This document shows positions 22,545 through 34,828 of a stretch of 64,000 nucleotides of DNA, piece by piece; position 1 is the first letter of the stretch; every line of letters starts with the position of its first letter. The position numbers and the translations under genes are program-made. The DNA is taken from NCBI GenBank assembly GCA_032622095.1, contig CP136067.1:78952705-79016704 (forward strand), given 5' to 3'. This DNA comes from Siphonodentalium dalli. Its lineage: Eukaryota > Mollusca > Scaphopoda > Gadilida > Siphonodentaliidae. The notes beneath the pieces were generated by a model, which ran no database searches, was not told the origin of the DNA, and saw only the letters and a list, made by a program, of their open reading frames with translations.

Positions 22545-23420
22545 GACAAGGTCATTTGAGATAAAGTATTCACACGATAATTATCTAATGTGTTTACAGT
22601 ATAGTGGAATTCGTGTCGCTTTGTTCAGATAAGTTATCTGGTTGATGGATATCACAGGTGAACATTATGTAATTGTTATTATACAACCTTTCCTGCTGAA
22701 TGAAATTTGGAATGGAGGCTCGCCATCACGATTGCTTTCAATACAGTGGGGAAAATGACCAATGTACAACTTTGTTAAAACGCTGTTAATCTATTCCAGG
22801 TATGATATGAATAAAGGTCGTTTATCTGACTTACACTTGAACACAACTGGAGAGATTACTGATTATAGACGACATGAAGGAAACCGAGAGAAAATACACA
22901 TTGTTTATTATTTAAGGATACATAAGACAATAACTGAAAAAACACAATCCATGGGTCGTATCACCTTCTTCTGTATCAGAACTCCAGATATTTGATTCTA
23001 ATGGGCCATCCTTACTACTCCTTGTGGAATGTTACATTCTTTAATTGTATAAAAACCGAAATTCCAAATGTGCATCAATTGTGTGACACATGCAATCAGT
23101 ATGCTTATAGGTCTATATATAGTAGATTTGTAGTACTAGTATTTAGTTTTAACGTGTTTTCAGCAAAATGATATGTGTATTAGCCTCCTTGATAGAAGAG
23201 GGTATATACAGTGTCATGGTTGTGTAATTATGGGTAGCTTACTACCGCAATGCCCAGTGGACAGGAAAGACAATAAGAATTCGCGATTTCAGAGTCATGC
23301 AGTTGAACAAGCCTTTGAATCGATAGTACTGTTTCTATCACATGTTCAATGTCGTAAATTATTTTCGAGATGTCTGTTTTTGTGCAGTAGTTAATACACG
23401 TCTGTAGAATCATTGAGTTT
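22545..23420. other. Stretch with no recognised gene
   Basis: Only short chance frames occur. I see no repeats, RNA genes or convincing exons here. Confidence 0.35.
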
Positions 23421-23423
23421 CGA

Positions 23424-23893
23424 TCGCAGATCTAGTCACGATCCGACAGGTGCAAAGTAAGAAGAATTATGGCGTCCAGGATATAACGTGGCAGATCGTG
23501 GGTGATGTGCTGGTGGGGTGCACCAAGAAATATAGCGGACAATTTAACCGGTTGTAGATTGATCACGTGGAGAAAGATTTGGTATTCCGAACCAGTTTAT
23601 AGTGTTGTCACAGAATACATCCCTTGCATATATACAACAGCAGTTGATTGACATGAGAACATAATGTGTTCCACTTTGTCTGCGAAGCGCACATTACAAA
23701 CAAAATTGTTATTGAATGTTCTGTGAAGCAAGCCTGCCATATTTTTGAACTTATGTGCATGACGTGGAGAGAGACGCATGCGTTCCCAGACACAGGTCCC
23801 CTGGTGCGACAACTCCACCGCGAGTATCCACCATAATACTTCAAGGTTTGTATCTATCGGATCTGTATTGAGCATAGACTCACTTGCGATCAA
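23424..23893 (-). pseudogene. LINE ORF2 C-terminal remnant
   Basis: The minus strand from 23893 reads about 98 residues including NNNFVCNVRFADKVEHIMFSC. This fits the C-x2-C ... H-x4-C LINE tail with the second cysteine replaced by arginine. After one in-frame stop near 23597 the same frame continues with VKLSAIFLGAP and THDLPRYILDAIILL, spellings seen after the Cys/His motif in LINE proteins. I take it as the last ~150 codons of a LINE. A host exon is possible but less likely. Confidence 0.5.
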
Positions 23894-24442
23894 AATTCAT
23901 CAAAACCCCCTGTCTTGAGACAATGTCACATAACCATTTCGTTAGGCCATATTCGCACCATTAATTTGATGTATCTGCCGCGTCGATACGTGAAAGATCA
24001 CCAAAGCTATATGAAAATGTGCACACTTTCGAAATAGGACAACCCTTGAACAGATTCCATCAAATAAAGCATAGCTATCACTGCATAATTCCACTTGTCA
24101 CAATGATTCACAATGTGACCTCAACAGAGTAAATTAGGATAGGATAGGATAAGTGTTTTTTACAATATACATACTTGAATATCACAAACATATGAACAAC
24201 ACAATATGAATGTTTTGTATGTTGCACGGGGTGATTATGTAGTGCTACTATGCTATATTTGATGGGAATCTGTTCAAGTGTTTGTCCGATTTTGAAAGTG
24301 TGCACATATTCATATATATCTTTGGTAATCTTCAACGTATCAATGCGGGAGCTACATCACATAAAAGGTGCGAATATGGTCTAAAGAAGTGTGTTTGTTG
24401 CATTATCTCATGCACAGGGGATTTTGATGAATTTTGTTCGCA
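23888..24442. repeat. Large imperfect inverted repeat
   Basis: Arms of about 190 bp (23888-24080 and 24235-24442) face each other across a ~155 bp centre. Matching landmarks are AAAATTCATCAAAA with CCCCTGT, CATATTCGCACC, GATACGT with GA, and GTGCACACTTTC with AACAGATTCC, each found inverted on the other side. Arm identity is roughly 75-80% by eye, so the structure is old. Its right arm runs directly into the 30-bp minisatellite. Confidence 0.75.
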
Positions 24443-24450
24443 GGCTGTCA

Positions 24451-25514
24451 AATGTTATCCACTCCTCGTATAGGCTGCCAAACAATATCCACTCCTCGTA
24501 TAGGCTGCCAAACGATATCCACTCCTCGTATAGGCTGCCAAACGATATCGACTCCTCGTATATGCTGCCAAACGATATCGACTCCTCGTATAGGCTGCCA
24601 AACGATATCCACTCCTCGTATAGGCTGCCAAACAATATCCACTCCTCGTATAGGCTGCCAAACGATATCCACTTCTCGTATAGGCTGCCAAACGATATCG
24701 ACTCCTCGTATATGCTGCCAAACGATATCCACTCCTCGTATATGCTGCCAAACAATATCCACTCCTCGTATAGGCTGCCAAACGATATCCACTCCTCGTA
24801 TAGGCTGCCAAACAATATCCACTCCTCGTATAGGCTGCCAAACAATATCCACTCCTCGTATAGGCTGCCAAACGATATCCACTCCTCGTATAGGCTGCCA
24901 AACAATACCCACCCCTCGTATAGGCTGCCAAACGATATCCACTCCTCGTATAGGCTGCCAAACGATATCCACTCCTCGTATAGGCTGCCAAACGATATCC
25001 ACTCCTCGTATATAGGCTGACGAACGATATCCACTCCTCGTATAGGCTGCCAAACGATATCCACTCCTCGTATAGGCTGCCAAACGATATCCACTCCTCG
25101 TATAGGCTGCCAAACGATATCCACTCCTCGTATAGGCTGCCAAACGATATCCACTCCTCGTATATAGGCTGACGAACGATATCCACTCCTCGTATAGGCT
25201 GCCAAACGATATCCACTCCTCGTATAGGCTGCCAAACAATATCCACTCCTCGTATATAGGCTGTCAAATGATATCCACTCCTCGTATATAGGCTGACGAA
25301 CGATATCCACTCCTCGTATAGGCTGACAAACGATATCCACTCCTCGTATATAGGCTGACAAACGATATCCACTCCTCGTATAGGCTGCCAAACGATATCC
25401 ACTCCTCGTATAGGCTGCCAAACGATATCCACTCCTCGTATATAGGCTGACGAACGATATCCACTCCTCGTATATAGGCTGACGAACGATATCCACTCCT
25501 CGTATAGGCTGCCA
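24451..25514. repeat. 30-bp minisatellite, 35 units
   Basis: The unit reads AACGATATCCACTCCTCG then TATAGGCTGCCA. I count 35 units with no spacers. The first 18 are 30 bp long. From about 24991 onward a 32-bp variant (TATATAGGCTGACG) is interspersed. Other variants are AACAATATCC, ATATCGACTCC and TATATGCTGCC. Because 30 is divisible by three, several frames stay open on both strands (up to ~390 codons). These repetitive frames are artefacts. Confidence 0.97.
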
Positions 25515-25839
25515 AACAAGTTCCGTACATGATGTGTGCTGTTAGCAAGGTGGTAGAGAATGAAAATGCTCCAATCTTGATCATGTTTGTATTCCGCACC
25601 ACGTGCGTCAAATTGTCCACGAACAGAAATCATTGCTCAACAAATACTGGTCAATCGCGTTTCCCCGCGAAGGTGTGCACCATGCACAGGAGAATGGAAT
25701 ATGGAAGATTCCAATGGCTTAGCAACTAACGAAGATATATGGCATGCCATATTGTTCGGGTATAGGAGGTATTGTTTAACAGCCTAATGAAATGACGAGT
25801 TGATCTGCATGTATATACTATAACCAATACAGAAGAAAT

Positions 25840-26200
25840 CCTTTTTACCTGAATTACGGCCCTTAGTTTGTCTATTTTAGGAAGTTTTATGGTCTGTTAG
25901 CGCGATAACTTGAACAAACGTCCACCAATTTCATTCATGAATCGATTATGGATCTTTCACAAAAATATAACGAACGAGTTCGAAAACCAGATTTGTCCGA
26001 TTTATTTTACCTGCGTTATGACCCTTAGTTTGTCTATTTTTAACAATTTTATTAACATTAGCGCGATAACTAGAACAAGCGTCAACCGATTCCATTCATG
26101 TCGGGTATATGGATCTTTCATAAAAATATCTTGATTGAGTTCAAAAACCAGGTTTGTCCGATTTGTTTTACCTGAATTGTAGCCTTTAGTTTTGAGTTAT
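25840..26200. repeat. ~165-bp tandem repeat, about two units
   Basis: Two diverged units share TTAGCGCGATAACT, GAACAAGCGTC, TTCCATTCATG, TATGGATCTTTCA, AAAAATAT and CCTTAGTTTGTCTATTTT. The style is close to the array at 8030-8665 but the sequence differs. Confidence 0.7.
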
Positions 26201-26339
26201 GGTTATTGAGTTCGTCCATTTTTAGTGATTCTCGGTCGGACAGATTCAACCTTATGGGCAAAAATACTAGACCATAACCATCTCTAATGCGCAATCCCTG
26301 TTTTAATTTTCTAATGAGGTTAATCCTAGACATAATCAA

Positions 26340-27870
26340 TTATTTTCACACACCATTACTATTTAGTATAACCGAAAATAACATATTTAGCCAATCTCGC
26401 GAGACCGGAGATGTAGTAAATTAACTATAGTCTCTGAATGTGTATACGAGGACAATTATGTTGCGAGATGAAGTGTTATAGAAATGGCTTTCGGAAACGA
26501 TAAGCATAAGGCGTAGCATGCCTTCTATGAAAACATATCGTATATACACACATTAATTTCGCTGTTATTTACAGTATCTTTCATGAAATCACTAAGGCTT
26601 AAACCCATACTACTCTATTCATGCACCATACTACTCTATGCATGCATGACTGGTATTACAACCGCCTACCTGAATCCTTTTCCCAAATGTTCACTAAACG
26701 TATATTGCCGGACCGGATACTAGACAACAGCGCCCATTATTCCTCAAAACCCCGAGAACCTCCTTTTCTGAACAGCTACCATTTCATGCATTCCCAACCT
26801 CATGGAACAACTTAGATAACATTATGACTAAAAATCAAAGTAGGCACGTATTTAAAAAAAACATCACAGAGACAACAATAAGCGCATATTCTAACAATAT
26901 CAAATGCAAGAATCGAGGATGCCCAGACTGCCATCAGAACGTACCCAGTTAAAAAGTATACATATAACACGTTCAACGTCAATCTATACGAATCAGTAGT
27001 CCCTGTAACCTCATCCGCCAAACATACTACCCGATCATCTGAATTTGAACCATATACATGATATTGAACATCCCTCGGGTAGTATCCATTTTCGCACACT
27101 CTTGAACTAAGCCCTAAACTCATAAATTACATATACACAATATGTGCACGGCTCACCCGAGGCCATCTTACTATAAGTTATTACGTTCTATATTTACCAT
27201 ACTGGGGATGGCAGGAAGACAGTCTTGCCAGATTATGCCATCCCCCACAATATACGACATAATTATCCATAATTTTCATCATTATTATGTAATATGTATG
27301 TGTATTGGAAATAAAATATCCTATACTAACCTATGTGTACTTGCATGTGCTGGTAGAGTGCTGAAGTTCATTCGTGTAACCTTTCTATTACTCATTGACG
27401 ACTAGTTATCCTTTAGGAATTGTTCAGATAATAAGTCCAACAAACGACCTTAGGAACTTATTATCTGAACATTTCCCACCAATGAATAGGATAGTGTCTA
27501 TCGTCTGCTCATATTTCCTGAACATCCCTTCGGATGATTAAATTAATAAGACCCTTTTAATGTATCCTAGTTGTGAGAATCCATTTAGTGTGCAAAGTTT
27601 AAATTTAGATCGAGACATAGTTCACTGAATGGTTATCGACATTCTATACTGAGTTTCGTCACAGTCCTTGCATGTCTTTGATATTTTTCTGTCAATAATA
27701 GGACCTTGTGTTCCAAAGAAATATCTTCTAATATATATACATCTAGGTGCATTAGCACTACATCCTACTTACATTGTCGCAAAACCAATCGGAAATCATT
27801 ACGGATATCGGCTGGCATATACCCGCGCCATTGTCATGGTAACGAACTCTATACGCTTTCTTCTGCTGTC
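26340..27870. other. Stretch with no recognised gene; small hairpin at 27420-27471
   Basis: A 103-codon minus-strand frame at 26812-27123 is hydrophobic in its second half but has no recognisable domain or splice context. At 27420-27471 TTCAGATAATAAGT and its reverse complement flank a ~20 bp loop. Confidence 0.4.
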
Positions 27871-27874
27871 TCCA

Positions 27875-28480
27875 ATTTTTAGCTCACCTGAGACGAAATA
27901 TCTAGTGGAGCTATAGTCATCACTCGTCCGTCGTCCGTCGTCAGTCCGTCCGGCCGTCCGTCTAGCTGTCCATCCGTCCGTCAACAATTCTTTAAACATC
28001 TTCTCCAGACCCGAAAGACCGAATAGGTCCATATTTGGTGTGGATGTTCCCTAGGTGACTCATATTCAGATTTGTTAAAATGAGTCACCAAGTCAAATAG
28101 TTGCGAATCCAGGGCCATAACTATTTCCCTCCATAGTAATTCTTAAAACGACTTCTCATGCACCATCGGGTCGAATGGCTTCATATTTGGTATGAAGGCC
28201 CCTTGGGTGACTGTGGTTCAGATTTGCTCAAATGAGGTCACTGGGTCAAATGTGGGTGGAGCCAGGGACATAACTCCAAAACAAATTATTTACATTTAAC
28301 TCCTTGCTCAATTTAACAAAAAACACATAAAAAAAATTCAATTTAATTTTTGTTTAAATGTTTTTGTTTTTTTTTAATCCTTGCTCAATTTTTGTTTATG
28401 AAAATTTATTTTTTATTTTAAAATTTAATTTTGAAAAAATAACCACGATATAACATCCGCCAGGGTACATCGACTCTTCC
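27875..28480 (+). repeat. AGCTCACC-type composite repeat, copy 1
   Basis: It opens with TTTTTAGCTCACCTGAGACG and ends its head in GTCCGTCCGTC runs. Two or more ~150 bp modules follow, containing CATATTTGGTGTGGATG, TTCCCTAGGTGACTC, CAGATTTGTTCAAATGAGG and CAGGGCCATAACT, then an AT-rich tail. Relatives lie at 37741, 40950, 41687 and 58236, with module-only pieces at 29840-30130 and 30470-31080. It is non-coding. Confidence 0.85.
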
Positions 28481-28739
28481 CATCAAATTTAGTTGAAATC
28501 GGTCCAGGGATCTGGGAGAAAATTCAAGAACAGACAGATTGTTGCCCTTGCCAATTGAAAGGTCAAAGTCTATAATATACCATTTAAATTTACCTTATTT
28601 ACATTTGGTTCAAGTAGGGGCAGACATAGAAGATATAACACCCCGCGCCCACCCTGTATATGCAATGAATTCATGTTTGGTATATAGATTCCTATATTAC
28701 ATGTAGTAATTTTGATATATACCGGTGGTTAGTGTGCCG

Positions 28740-28945
28740 TTAGAAATTTCAAGGTGTTAACCCCCCATATCCCCTCCCATCGTTCAACAAAGACCTCTAC
28801 GTGTGTCCCTGTTTAGAACTACTTGTTGTAAAGTTATTTGATAAGTACTGACTATTGTAGTCTTCATAGTCCCAATCTTCTCCGTCTTTACAGTCTGGCG
28901 AGCGACCCCACAGTCATTGACTGTCTTGTTTACTATATGATCGGT
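28740..28945 (+). repeat. Tail module ending in CATTGACTGTCTTGTTT
   Basis: It contains CCCCATATCCCCTCCCA, CCTGTTTAGAACTACTTGTT, AGTCTTCATAGTCCCA and CGACCCCACAGTCATTGACTG. The same module is at 31225-31375, 41485-41615 and 44935-45062, and inverted at 58907-59100. It regularly lies just outside AGCTCACC-type repeats and may be their distal end. Confidence 0.75.
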
Positions 28946-29700
28946 CAATCTGTAGAATAATACGTAAGGTGGGCGCGAATATTCGACCGGGTAAGAATAC
29001 ATAATACAGGTACACCATGTTCTCCATCCATGCGGCGAACTTCGAAGATATATCCACAGAAAATAAGATGTGTGAATTAATGCTTTATGTCCGTACATAT
29101 CACTCAGATATTACACAGATGGTAACTTTATATGGATTCCTGGCGGGTTAACTCATCTTGGTTCAAGAGAATGATTGATATGCAACCTGGTGTTACCGGA
29201 ATTATAAAAGGGCACTCTCGATGGTATATTACACATAACCCATTCTTTCAAACATTGCTTCACCGCGTTACATGATGCAAAGAGGTCGTGCGAATATATC
29301 ATGAATACAGTCCGGCAGCCAAATGGGTCGACCCCTAATTTTGTGTCTCAAAGCTATTTATTGCATTAGTATATGTTTTTTATGAAATAACACACTTTGC
29401 ATTGTATATACAGTACATGTCTTGACCACAGGTCAGCATTTTAGATAAATCAACTCCGGTAGTATTGTTTATTCTCGAAGAATATTGTTGGCTTAGATCA
29501 GACAGATATAGCGGCATCAGAAAGAACTTGTTTCTTTTGCGTTAGCCATCACTGACACCAAAATCAATGTTTGTGTACAGGTGTATATATTCAGAATCCC
29601 ACCAGTCACTGGTTACCAAGGTTACCAAACCATTTTCTTTTGCATAGGATGGTATACTACACATAAGCAATCAAACAATCACTGACATACTGCACACTCC
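28946..29700. other. Stretch with no recognised gene
   Basis: No coding or RNA signal is seen. Confidence 0.35.
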
Positions 29701-29739
29701 ATTTAATTATGATGCATTGGCCAAAAACAAGGCTGGATA

Positions 29740-30240
29740 TAGTGCATGTGTCTGACATTTGCAGAATAAGGTCCCCAGAGAGTGAAATTAATGACGATAT
29801 CCCCCACAACGGGCTAGCATCAGCAAATTCACCAGTTAAACATCTTCTTCTCCAGAACAACAACACCGAGTGGGTTCATATTTGGTTTGAGTATTCACTA
29901 GGCGACTCACATCAATATTTGTTCAAATGAAGTCACCCGGTCCAATATGGGCGGAACCAGTGACATAATTCTTTCCCGCCATAGTAATTCTCTAAAGGAC
30001 TTCTTCTCGAGAACCATCGGGCTGATTTAGCTTATATTGGGTATGGAGGTTCCTTGCGTCACTGGAATTCAAATTTGTTCAAATGGGATCATCAGGTCAA
30101 ATATGAGCGAGCTAGGCCCATAATTCTTTATAAACAAAACAAAACGTTGATTGAACTCAATTTAACCACACACAAAAATACCAACAAAAAATTCAAATAT
30201 AGTTAAATATTATGTTTTGTTTTATTATTTAATTGATATA
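29740..30240 (+). repeat. Diverged repeat modules and AT-rich tail
   Basis: A GTCTGACATTTGCAGAATAAG / GGTCCCCAGAG arm (about 29750-29830) joins AGCTCACC-type internal modules (CATATTTGGTTTGAGTATTC and similar). An A/T-rich block from 30130 closes it. Confidence 0.65.
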
Positions 30241-30346
30241 TTTGCCGTCAATGATATTATATTTGGCCAGCTAGACTTGATTGTTCATATGTCATCAATT
30301 TAATTTAGATTTTATCTGACATACTGCTGCAATATTATTTTCTGAA

Positions 30347-30384
30347 CCCCCCCCCCCCCCCCCCCCCGGGCCCCCCCCCCCCCC
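30347..30384. repeat. Poly-C tract with GGG interruption
   Basis: Two runs of about 20 and 18 C are separated by GGG, with ACC after the second. The minus strand would be G-rich enough for quadruplex structures, and exact run lengths are prone to assembly error. Confidence 0.95.
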
Positions 30385-30419
30385 ACCAGGTTAACTCATT
30401 TTACTCTGATTTTACCCAA

Positions 30420-31375
30420 AACAATGGGGGTATACTGGATTGAATTCGCCTGTCGGGATGTCTTTCCGCTCGTTATTCTCCTTCCGTCCATCCATCCATC
30501 AACACTTGTCTTCTCAAGAATCATTAGACGCAATGCATTCATATTTTGTGTGGATGTTCCCTAGGTGACACACATTCATATTTGTTCAAATGAGGTCACC
30601 AGGCCAAATAGGTACGAAGCCAGGGCAATAACTCTTTCCCTCTATAGTAATTCTTAAAACGACTTCTAATCAAGAACCATCCGGCCTATATAGCTTATAT
30701 TTGGTATGGATTTCTTTGTGTGACTGGGATTCATATTTGTTCAATTGGGGTCACTTTGGTGAAATGGGGTCGGAGCCAGGGACGTTGAATTTTTTTCTTC
30801 CATGGTAATTCTTCTCCAGAACTGCAAGACCGAATGGGGTCATATTTGGTGGGGGTACTAGCAAGGTGACTGGGATTCCGATTTGTTCAAATTGGGTCAC
30901 CATGTCAAATATGGGCGGGGCCATGGACACGACTTTTTACCACCATTGTAATTCTTAGAACAACTTCTTCTCAATATACATTAGACCGATTTAGCTTATA
31001 TTTGGTATGGATGTTCATTGTGTGACTGGGATTCAAATTTGTTCAAATTGGGTCACCGAGTCAAATATGGGCGGATCCAAGGACATAAATCTGTAATTCT
31101 TAAAACGACCATGACCATTGGTCATCAGAGGCTTAGGACTTATAATTTTGAACATTTAACCATTTTGATTTTAAAACAAATATATTTTGTTTTCAAATTA
31201 TAATTCTTTTTTTTTAGATTTAACTCCTAGTTCTGGCTATATCCCTGTTTAGAACTACTTGTTTTACGTGAAATTGATAAGGAGTGACTATTGATGCCTT
31301 CAGAATCCCAGTCTTGTCAGTCTTTGCAGCCAGGTGACCTCTCCACACTCATTGACTGCCTTGTTATGATCTTGC
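30420..31375 (+). repeat. AGCTCACC-type modules plus tail module
   Basis: Four diverged modules run from about 30500 to 31110, each with a form of CATATTTGGTRTGGATG and GATTTGTTCAAATTGGGTCA. The tail module with CATTGACTGCCTTGTT follows at 31225-31375. The head hairpin is missing. Confidence 0.75.
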
Positions 31376-31379
31376 TTCC

Positions 31380-33410
31380 GATCTTGCTACCACTCCACTG
31401 TTTTGTGTTGTATTAATATGTTGGAATATGCTAAAAAGTAATTGCTGGAAATAATCAGGCTGATATCATTGTTTTCATATTAAAGGCCCATTGTATTTTC
31501 GAGTAACTGATTACTTTTTATAGTGCCTTGATATACGGTTTTAATAACACTATAATTCATCACCATTTGGAATGTCTGTGTCTCTCAGAAGGTGCCCATA
31601 GAGTAATAGAAAAAAGCTGAAGTCATAGAAACATTTACCCAATCTCGCTCCCAGAATGCAACAATTTTTTTTCTTTTTCGATCATGTATGCAATTTTTTT
31701 CAAAAGCCCCTCTGAACCTAATGAGTAATAGATCATTCCAATATATACATTTATAGCTGAATGGAAAAATACATTTAGTATAAAAAGGGTTAGTTTGTTT
31801 TATTTCAATGTGTGTATAGCATGTGTATAGCAAAACAAAAGTTTTTGTTATAGCAAAACAAAAGGTTATTTCGCTATCTGGACGTTAAGCTTTATAGTAA
31901 TGTTGGTAAATCGTCAAATGCTATCACACATTTACACGTTTTATTAGAAGAAATAGGTCCTTTTATCGAATACCCAACATTGCGTGTACGAGCAAAGACG
32001 CATGCAATTATTATCAAGACAACAGTCACTTGGTTTTGTCGCCATAAGAAACTATTGTGCGTGATTTCTTTTCATTGCCACATTGCTCGATACGATGCGA
32101 TATATATCACATCACCTGCCATTTATTCACCAAACACTCATGCACTGTGGCACAATTGTTGGTCGCCCACGCGTCAACACTGAGACGACGTATATAACCG
32201 ACAGTTCATCAAAATGTAATAGGAAAGAAATCGATTAACCGATTACTGTTACCTTACATTATCTCGTTGTCTTATTTGCAGGGTCGGATAGGAGAGGATT
32301 GGTGGCCAGCTTCTGCTTAGCAGACAGAATGCGAACTCAGCAAATATAGTATTGATTCCGGCGAGCGATTTGAGGAGAGAACAGGTAATGGTCTGTTAAA
32401 TTATTGACATTCTGGGGATTATTATTTCCTCCCGAATGTAGGATAACCGCTAAACTAAATGAACGTCGACAAATTGTGTATATAATTGTCTTATCTTCGA
32501 TTTGCATTGCTGTGACCAGACGTGCACCATTGGCATATGTAGTGTGGTTAGATGTGCATGCCCCATTAAAAGCAGTGCGCACAGAAAGTTGCTGGCTGCA
32601 GATACATATCACCATATACATGTAGATCACACTTTCTGGAAAATGTCCTGGTATGTCACTATGCTCAAGAAAATCATTCTTTAAAAATATTTCGGCATGT
32701 CGTGATGGTGAGGTATTTGCAAATCCAAATAGAAGAATTATGACAGATATATAAGTCGATAGATATTGTTGTCAGTTTGATTGCATTTCTATTCCATTAC
32801 TTCATCGAAATAAGTTATAAAATAGAGTTATCAGATTACTTGCACTGAATACATGCACTTCAAGGCATATGTTTTCAATTGTATTGACCGGGCAGAGCTA
32901 TTATCTAATAGAACAATTCGCTGACAATGACTAGGTTATGTAAAAGAATGGTTAAGTTTCTGTTGTTTGACAAATACAGCAACAGTGTAACGCTTCCAGT
33001 AACGACGGGCCATGTCCTCCCAGTTATTACAGCATAAAGAAATGTTTACTCCGGGTGCAAAGTTAGCATATCATTCTAGGGATACGGTGGTTGAGTGTCA
33101 AATATTGCCGCAACAACTTCATAAATAATTAACGGAAATGCATTGTAGCGTAGCTATAGGATGTACCCCTTTGTTAAAATATCATTTGTATTGTTTTATA
33201 ATATTAGGCATTGTTAGATTAATTGGCAGTAATAATTTGTGATGCACATTATCCTCATCGGAAATACGTTTCCGATTCCGTACTTTATATGTCATTTCAC
33301 TCCACTTTCATCGCATCAAATTACACTTTAAAATCATCTTTGATTGTCATATATGTCGTCTAATATTCTAGCAAATCCAGTTCATAATCTGCATATTCAT
33401 CCAGTTGTTA
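31380..33410. other. 2-kb stretch with no recognised gene
   Basis: I find no repeat shared with the rest of the window and no convincing exon. Short frames at 31585-31833 (minus), 31980-32183 and 32337-32630 carry no recognised domain. It may be ordinary single-copy intergenic or intronic DNA. Confidence 0.4.
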
Positions 33411-33415
33411 TTCAA

Positions 33416-33930
33416 TTATATTTACATACTAAGTGTTGTCATCACTAAATCCAGCATTCTGATTTGTCGGCACCCACGTGGCTAGTTGCAGTTATTTCTC
33501 GGTGAATGCGCAACGGCTCATAACACCAAGCTCATAACACCATCGATACGTCATTGGGTTTGGAAAGACGAACGCGTAATGTTTTGGGCGCATTTGGACT
33601 CGCGCAGGATTGACTTAATACATCATCGGGTTTCAATATGAAGAGAAATTGTTCCTATTAACTTTTGCCAAGGGTGCTATTGGGTATTTTGGGCTGTTTT
33701 TGTCACGATACACTTTTCGATTTAAATACATTTACAAAAGTGGCTTTTTCGCTAAATGTATATAAATATAAGGATTAACTGTCATGTGGACTATTTTTAT
33801 GGAGATGTAACCGTGAGGTAAGTGGTCATAACTTGTATGTAAAACCCTTCGGGTTTTACACAAGTTATGTCCACTTACCTCACGGTTACATCTCCATAAA
33901 AACAGTCCACATGACAGTTAATCCTTATAT
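33416..33930 (-). mobile_element. Foldback element family A, copy 3 (inverted)
   Basis: This is a full-length reverse-strand copy of the element at 176-690, with its hairpin at about 33770-33927 and tip ACCCTTCGGGT. It lacks the GC-rich insertion seen in copy 2. The three copies share both ends, so element boundaries can be set by comparison. Confidence 0.88.
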
Positions 33931-34029
33931 CACTAATTGTTTAGCATATTAACGTATTTTATCGGCAATCTATTATGACATTTCTTCACTATCTGTCTAT
34001 TCGTTGCTCAATTGGCGGATGTTATTTAA

Positions 34030-34550
34030 AGGCACGGGCGGCGTTCGTTGCAGAAATATTCATATTTGTTCAAATCGCCACCTGCAGAAGGAATATTAAA
34101 TTATATATAGTTTTGTTCATATGCCAAAAATAATCAGCGCGCAAATAGTATATTGTCGTCAAGACGTATGATGGTGTACGTAAACAAGAGCCTGCTCGTG
34201 TTACAGAAGTTTTGCTTCTGTTTACATACCACACAGCTCAATTCTATTGGTTACTCACACACACATGATACAAACGCTCTTTATTATTTCCATATCAGGA
34301 AAACAGTAACAAAAAACGCTCTTTATGTTTACCATATCCGGATCTAAACAAAAGCCAGGTTCTGTAACGTTTTTTGCTTTTGTTTACATAACAAAGGAAA
34401 AACATTTGACAATAACATACTGTTTATGCCATATTTCTGATTGGTATAAGACCACAGTCTGTCTATATTTTACTTTATTTCTGTTTATGGCGGTTTTTGA
34501 CGGAGGTGAATATTTTAACAGCTTACCCACCGCCAACGCCGCCCGTATCT
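34030..34550. mobile_element. TTAA-flanked MITE, copy A
   Basis: The 521 bp lie between TTAA at 34026-34029 and TTAA at 34551-34554. The ends are AGGCACGGGCGGCGTT and an inverted, slightly diverged AACGCCGCCCGTATCT. The interior matches the copy at 34975-35468 along its length (AACGCTCTTTA repeated, GTTTACATAACAA, GTGTTACAGAAG). It carries no coding sequence. TTAA duplication is typical of piggyBac-type transposition, so mobilisation by such a transposase is an inference. Confidence 0.85.
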
Positions 34551-34702
34551 TTAAGCTCCGCCCATCGCCTGTCACTCGTGTTACCCGGCAGATTCAAACG
34601 TTTCGCTGGGTCGTGTATTCTCATCTTGTGGCTTTTATGGTTGCATTTGCAGTGCATCGTGAGAAAGGGTCGTTCTTAGTAGACAGTTCAGAACATTTGT
34701 CA

Positions 34703-34828
34703 GTGTTTTAAGTCAGGATTAATGAACGAGCGACTGGACATTCGGAAACTAGATGGGCGAGCCCGAAGGGCGAGACCATTTAGTTTCCGAATGTCCAGTC
34801 GCCAGTCCATTAACTGACTTAAAACACA
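34703..34828. repeat. Hairpin with mirrored CGAG boxes (H3)
   Basis: Arms of about 45-55 bp (GTGTTTTAAGTCA ... GGACATTCGGAAACT and its inverse) meet at GGGCGAGCCCGAAGGGCGAG. CGAG at 34758-34761 and 34771-34774 are mirror-placed around 34766. CGAG at 34727-34730 faces CCAG at 34802-34805, one base from the same rule. The tip is C-GAA-G. Confidence 0.8.

Noticed and set aside
24451-25514. CRISPR-like array
   Set aside because: Repeats are directly contiguous with no unique spacers, and the surroundings are eukaryotic.
24408-25633. Long open frames (up to ~390 codons) on both strands
   Set aside because: They are translations of the 30-bp minisatellite, whose length is a multiple of three. Several frames on both strands stay open and the product is a monotonous repeat.
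26812-27123. 103-codon hydrophobic minus-strand frame as a membrane protein
   Set aside because: No signal for splicing or homology could be seen, and the hydrophobicity is confined to one stretch.
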